The notes under the pieces were generated by a model. The model was not told the origin of the DNA and ran no database searches. It saw only the letters and a program-made list of their open reading frames with translations. A stretch of DNA of 64,000 nt from Apoderus coryli (lineage: Eukaryota > Arthropoda > Insecta > Coleoptera > Attelabidae): contig OU452211.1 in assembly GCA_911728435.2 (NCBI GenBank), positions 13,188,428 through 13,252,427 of the forward strand. The letters run 5' to 3'. Position numbers and translations under genes: made by a program. This document shows positions 60,601 to 64,000 of the stretch, piece after piece. The stretch's first letter is position 1; every line of letters starts with the position of its first letter.

Positions 60601-61233
60601 GGTATTTTGGAGGATAGAAATTTTGTAAATGAGAAGTATTAGGTAAAATAACTATTACACAGATTTAATTAAATCAGTGCCTATTTTAGCTATGTACTTA
60701 CTTAGTTGTTAAAATCTTATTTATACTTAAATATTATAATGCACATACCTAGGTCCATTAATATACTAAAGCAGATAAATAAAATTTATAGGTAGGTAGG
60801 TATATGTTCCTATTAGAACTAATTTAGTTTTGGGTTTCATAAAACGATTTTTGAGAATAGTTAGGTACGTATAGGTACCTACCTAATTACCTCATTAAGT
60901 ATTTTCTTAATAATAATAGCTACACCTAAGTGGGTACGTATGGAAATCTGAAGATGTACAATACCTAATTCAAACAGAATACCGAACTCATTTAGCGCAA
61001 ATAAAATTTTATATAGGTTCACAATTTGAAATCTTATTTAACTAATGCACATACAAGTCTCGTTTAGATGAGAAGATATCAGCTTAGCAGGAAAAATTGT
61101 CGTTTTTAGATAATGTAGTTACTCATACTTGATAACTACATTTACTACTTTAACAAAAATTTTGCGAAAACTAGCAAGTTCACCTCTAAATAATATTTTT
61201 TATTTGGATAAACCAAGTTTTTTTTTTTCTGTG
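57649..61233 (-). mobile_element. CACAG-ended 3.6-kb DNA element, copy B (inverted relative to A)
   Basis: Same ends as copy A, flanked by TA on both sides (57647-57648 and 61234-61235). The 570-bp foldback end (57658-58225), internal inverted repeat and candidate exon (60026-60089, minus) all match copy A closely. The frame at 58940-59257 falls in the inverted repeat and is not supported as a gene. Confidence 0.75.
60026..60089 (-). CDS. Candidate first exon of an element-borne gene, copy B
   Basis: The same 21 codons and donor (TCTCG|GTAAGTA) as 39804-39867, with W in place of G at codon 14. Retention of the frame in both copies is expected from their overall similarity and does not by itself show selection. 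Confidence 0.35.
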
Positions 61234-62880
61234 TATATTGTATTTTATTCTGTAGATACTGTGGCAACCTTTTTATTGTGCCACACTGTATATATGTATT
61301 TTTAAATTTAGTTATTGCTTTGTAAAAATTTAGTATAGTAGTTGTAAATAATATTTTCTAAATTGCACCAAATGTTCAAACATCTGGCACGAATATTTCT
61401 ACTTTCTTTTTAATGTTTTTCATTTTTGGGAACAAAAGAAATGCCTAGTCCGTACCTAGAAAAAGCAGTGTTTATTGTTAAAGCTACGTACCGACCAGAT
61501 GTCGTACTTTCTCAAGAGAAATGTTTTTTCTATAATTTTATAATTTTAGCCCAGTCAGTCTTCAACATCAAAACCGCCAACATCTCTCTCGTGCCAAAAC
61601 TCTCTCTCCAGATTTAACAACCTAACCCTCAAATACACTCTTTTCCGTTTTAATACATATTCAGTTTTGTACATACCGTTAAACAGTGTTTTAATTAGTA
61701 CAACCATACTACCCAAATTACCAAAATACTTTTTCTAGGACTGTTTGAATGCTTTTGAGAAAATTAAACATAATTTTTAGGAAAATATTTGTTTTTCGAA
61801 ACTTACCCCTAAATACGATAAGTTAGTAGTATTAAATTGACTAGATGGTGTTAAACTATATTCACTATCACTGTTTTTGTGTTTTGAAATTAGCGAAAAC
61901 TTAATTATAATTATTATTAAAACAAAACAATTTATTTTTTACAGACCTGAATTTGTTACAAATTATTGTTAAATGCCAATTTTAGAGCTACGACATTAAA
62001 TAGTTAGAACGAAATGATTTTGAAAACTGGAATTCAAACGCATTGTGGTTCTATACTGTTGGTGTGCTAGCTGTAAAATTTTGTGTGCTAAATTATGCTA
62101 TGTAGTTGTTCCTTTGTTGTGCAAGCATTTTGTCAAAAGAAAAAAATCCAAACCTACATAATTAAAAAAACTGACTTGGAATTTTTATACAAATGACATG
62201 GTGTTTTGACCAGCACAAAATGTAGTAGTTTTTACCAAAATGAGTAAATTTTTAAACTGTATTGGCTTCAGTTACACAAGCGTTTAAATATTGCAACGAA
62301 ATTAGGCTCCTTGATTTTTTGGAAACCGAAATTTTTACAAAAATACTTGAAATGAGAGACCAAGAATCCTGGAACTTATTTCTAAAAAAAAAACCTTAAA
62401 AATAGCCTTGGGGTTTTTGTAATATTCTTTTTTTTTTAAATCAAGATTTTTGTAAAAACCACAAAAATAAAATTTACTTACTCAAAAACGTTCAGGAATC
62501 GCACTCTACGTTATATATGTTACAGTCAAAACCCGTTTTTAGGTATAACGCGTTATTACCAGTTAAAACTAGTTTACACTGTATGCTTTTGTTGGAACTA
62601 GAATTAACTGCTGACCGCAATAACTGTCAGTTAAACCCACAGAAATCTTATATTATATATATATATATATATACTCTAGACTGATAATCCCGTAGTACAA
62701 AAATGTAACCAAAAGTGTAGAGCTGTCCATAATGCGCATGATCACCAGTAACTTATTTTTCAACAGGACCGGCTTTGATTAAATGTAATATTACTGTTAT
62801 AGGTATATTTAAAATTAAATTTTACCATTTGGTAATTCAAATAAAAAAATGGAATAAAGGAATTTAAGAAATAAAAAATT
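61234..62880. other. Intergenic or intronic, no gene recognised
   Basis: 61234-61260 belongs to the split LINE. A TA microsatellite lies at about 62651-62673. The 63-codon frame at 61426 has no recognisable similarity and no intron context. Confidence 0.4.
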
Positions 62881-62899
62881 ACATTAAATATATAAATAC

Positions 62900-62905
62900 T
62901 TTATT
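62900..62905 (-). terminator. Polyadenylation signal of the THAP gene
   Basis: AATAAA on the minus strand, about 157 nt after the TAA at 63062-63064. Confidence 0.45.
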
Positions 62906-63061
62906 GTCTAACAGGTACAACCCAATAATAATAAATCTAAGCAGAAACGAGAAATAAGTAAAAATTCTAATATTGGAAAATATCGTAAAGACTTGAGCAT
63001 TCTAATTATTTATTTTATTATTATATAATATTTGTTTGTTTATACAACCACCTTAGGCCTC

Positions 63062-63726
63062 TTACCTCTCTACAGCCTTCAAAGAAGGGGTGCAAGAAAC
63101 AGTGATTTCACGAATATTTTCCGTGTCCATGTAAACCACTTCCATATCATCCGTACTACTCGCAATAGTATTTTGTGACAAAACATGGTTGGTAGAACTT
63201 TTATTCTCAGCAATTTCATGGAGGATTCTATAATTAAGTATATTCCAGTTTAACAACAGAATTCAAACGAACTTTGTATACCTACACAACGTAGGAAATA
63301 TATTCTTGACATACATATCATGCATTTTTGACTGACTGCTTTTAAGTAAACAGTGTCTTGATATCAAACGATTAAGAATTTAACTTCCACTCTCATTTAC
63401 ATAATCTCTTCTTTTCAACAAAAGTTTGGGAACTGCATCGGGTACGAGGGTGATCCTCTTGCCGTCTTCTCTACAAATGATATCTTCTGCAGCGAAATGC
63501 TTACTGCATATGACATTCCCATCACATACATTTTCTGTACTAGGATCCCAATGCCCGCATCCAAACATCATGTCTTTTTTTTGTCAAGCTAAAAATGAGT
63601 ATCATGTCAATGGTATCATATTGACTCAAACTGAGACTGTTAGAAACCCGAAACAATAACTTACTGAAAATATTTAATACCAGGAATGATACCTTCATTT
63701 TTACACCACAACACTATACACCTCAT
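63062..63726 (-). CDS. Small THAP-domain protein (possible pseudogene)
   Basis: Candidate exons are 63726-63665, 63588-63401 and 63227-63062 on the minus strand. The first encodes MRCIVLWCKNEG, the start of a C2CH zinc-binding THAP domain. The second holds the conserved W (GHWDPS), the ICSKHFAAEDI block with the last Cys-His pair, and DAVPKLLL, the family's AVP box. The third is acidic and Ser/Thr-rich and ends at TAA. THAP proteins bind DNA and derive from P-element-type transposases. Exons 1 and 2 do not join in frame: a run of eight A at about 63575-63582 would need to be seven. The phase of exon 3 is also unresolved. So the model is partial, and it may be a decayed gene, an assembly error or wrong splice choices. 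Confidence 0.6.
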
Positions 63727-64000
63727 TGTTTGTTAAATAAACAAACTACCAAACCAAAATAACAAATATTAAAAACAATTTTAATCACAAATAGGTATAT
63801 CTATCAACAATTAAAATATACCACGCATAAACCCATAATTCAATTATAAAACCTATCTGAATTGTTGTGAAGCCGACTCTGACAGATATTCCCACTACGA
63901 GAAATGTCATTTGCGAAAATAGACGCTGTTGCGAAATCTCCTAAATTTAATAAGATTTGGAAAAAAATGTTTCGTTCATATTGCTGAAAACTAAACAGTA
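63727..64000. other. Upstream region of the THAP gene
   Basis: The promoter and 5' UTR are expected here; no other feature is seen. Confidence 0.35.

Noticed and set aside
61426..61617. 63-codon frame with an MGTKEMPSPYLEK start
   Set aside because: Does not match the missing acyltransferase domain and has no splice context or similarity.

Overview
The window is AT-rich, intron-bearing animal DNA, and the gene content points to an insect. It holds a nucleoporin with GT-AG introns, a divergent ionotropic receptor (a protostome chemosensory family greatly expanded in insects), the N-terminal part of an NRF-6-type membrane protein and a small THAP-domain gene. No bacterial-style operons or ribosome binding sites are visible. 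I cannot name the order. The repeat load suggests a large, transposon-rich genome.

Host genes. (1) Nup43, minus strand, four exons between 4279 and 11121, complete (386 aa). One intron is only 63 bp and in frame; the other two are filled with inverted-repeat elements. (2) An ionotropic receptor, plus strand, two exons (24703-25246 and 28124-29334, 584 aa), whose single intron contains a 2.4-kb CACTG-ended transposon. (3) An NRF-6-like gene, plus strand, exons 1-4 between 42874 and 56924. Its acyltransferase-type membrane domain is not seen and presumably lies beyond the right edge. (4) A THAP-domain gene, minus strand, 63062-63726, with an apparent frame break at a run of eight A. A possible first coding exon of another minus-strand gene sits at 364-382.

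Mobile DNA makes up most of the rest and is layered. 600-4030: a LINE 3' end split by a hAT-like element. 4890-8605: a 3.7-kb foldback in a Nup43 intron. 9065-10388: a MITE with about 330-bp terminal inverted repeats. 13439-15883: PIF/Harbinger copies with TAA duplications, one carrying a 126-bp MITE with a 9-bp duplication. 19150-20900: a decayed LINE reverse transcriptase. 21771-24430 and 51289-53952: twin 2.66-kb CCC/GGG-ended elements. 25367-27751 and 43589-46366: CACTG elements carrying a captured LINE fragment. 29399-32573: second copy of the hAT-like element. 33046-37200: an errantivirus-like env remnant broken by a LINE and followed by a hammerhead-ribozyme palindrome. 38656-42263 and 57649-61233: inverted twin CACAG-ended elements. 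43151-49771: a mariner-like foldback interrupted by two other elements.

The most notable observation is a complete type I hammerhead ribozyme core on the minus strand at 36955-36998, facing a partly deleted inverted copy 150 bp away. Weaker hammerhead-like remnants lie in an NRF-6 intron. Such motifs are known from Penelope-like retroelements and retrozymes, but no Penelope protein is visible here.
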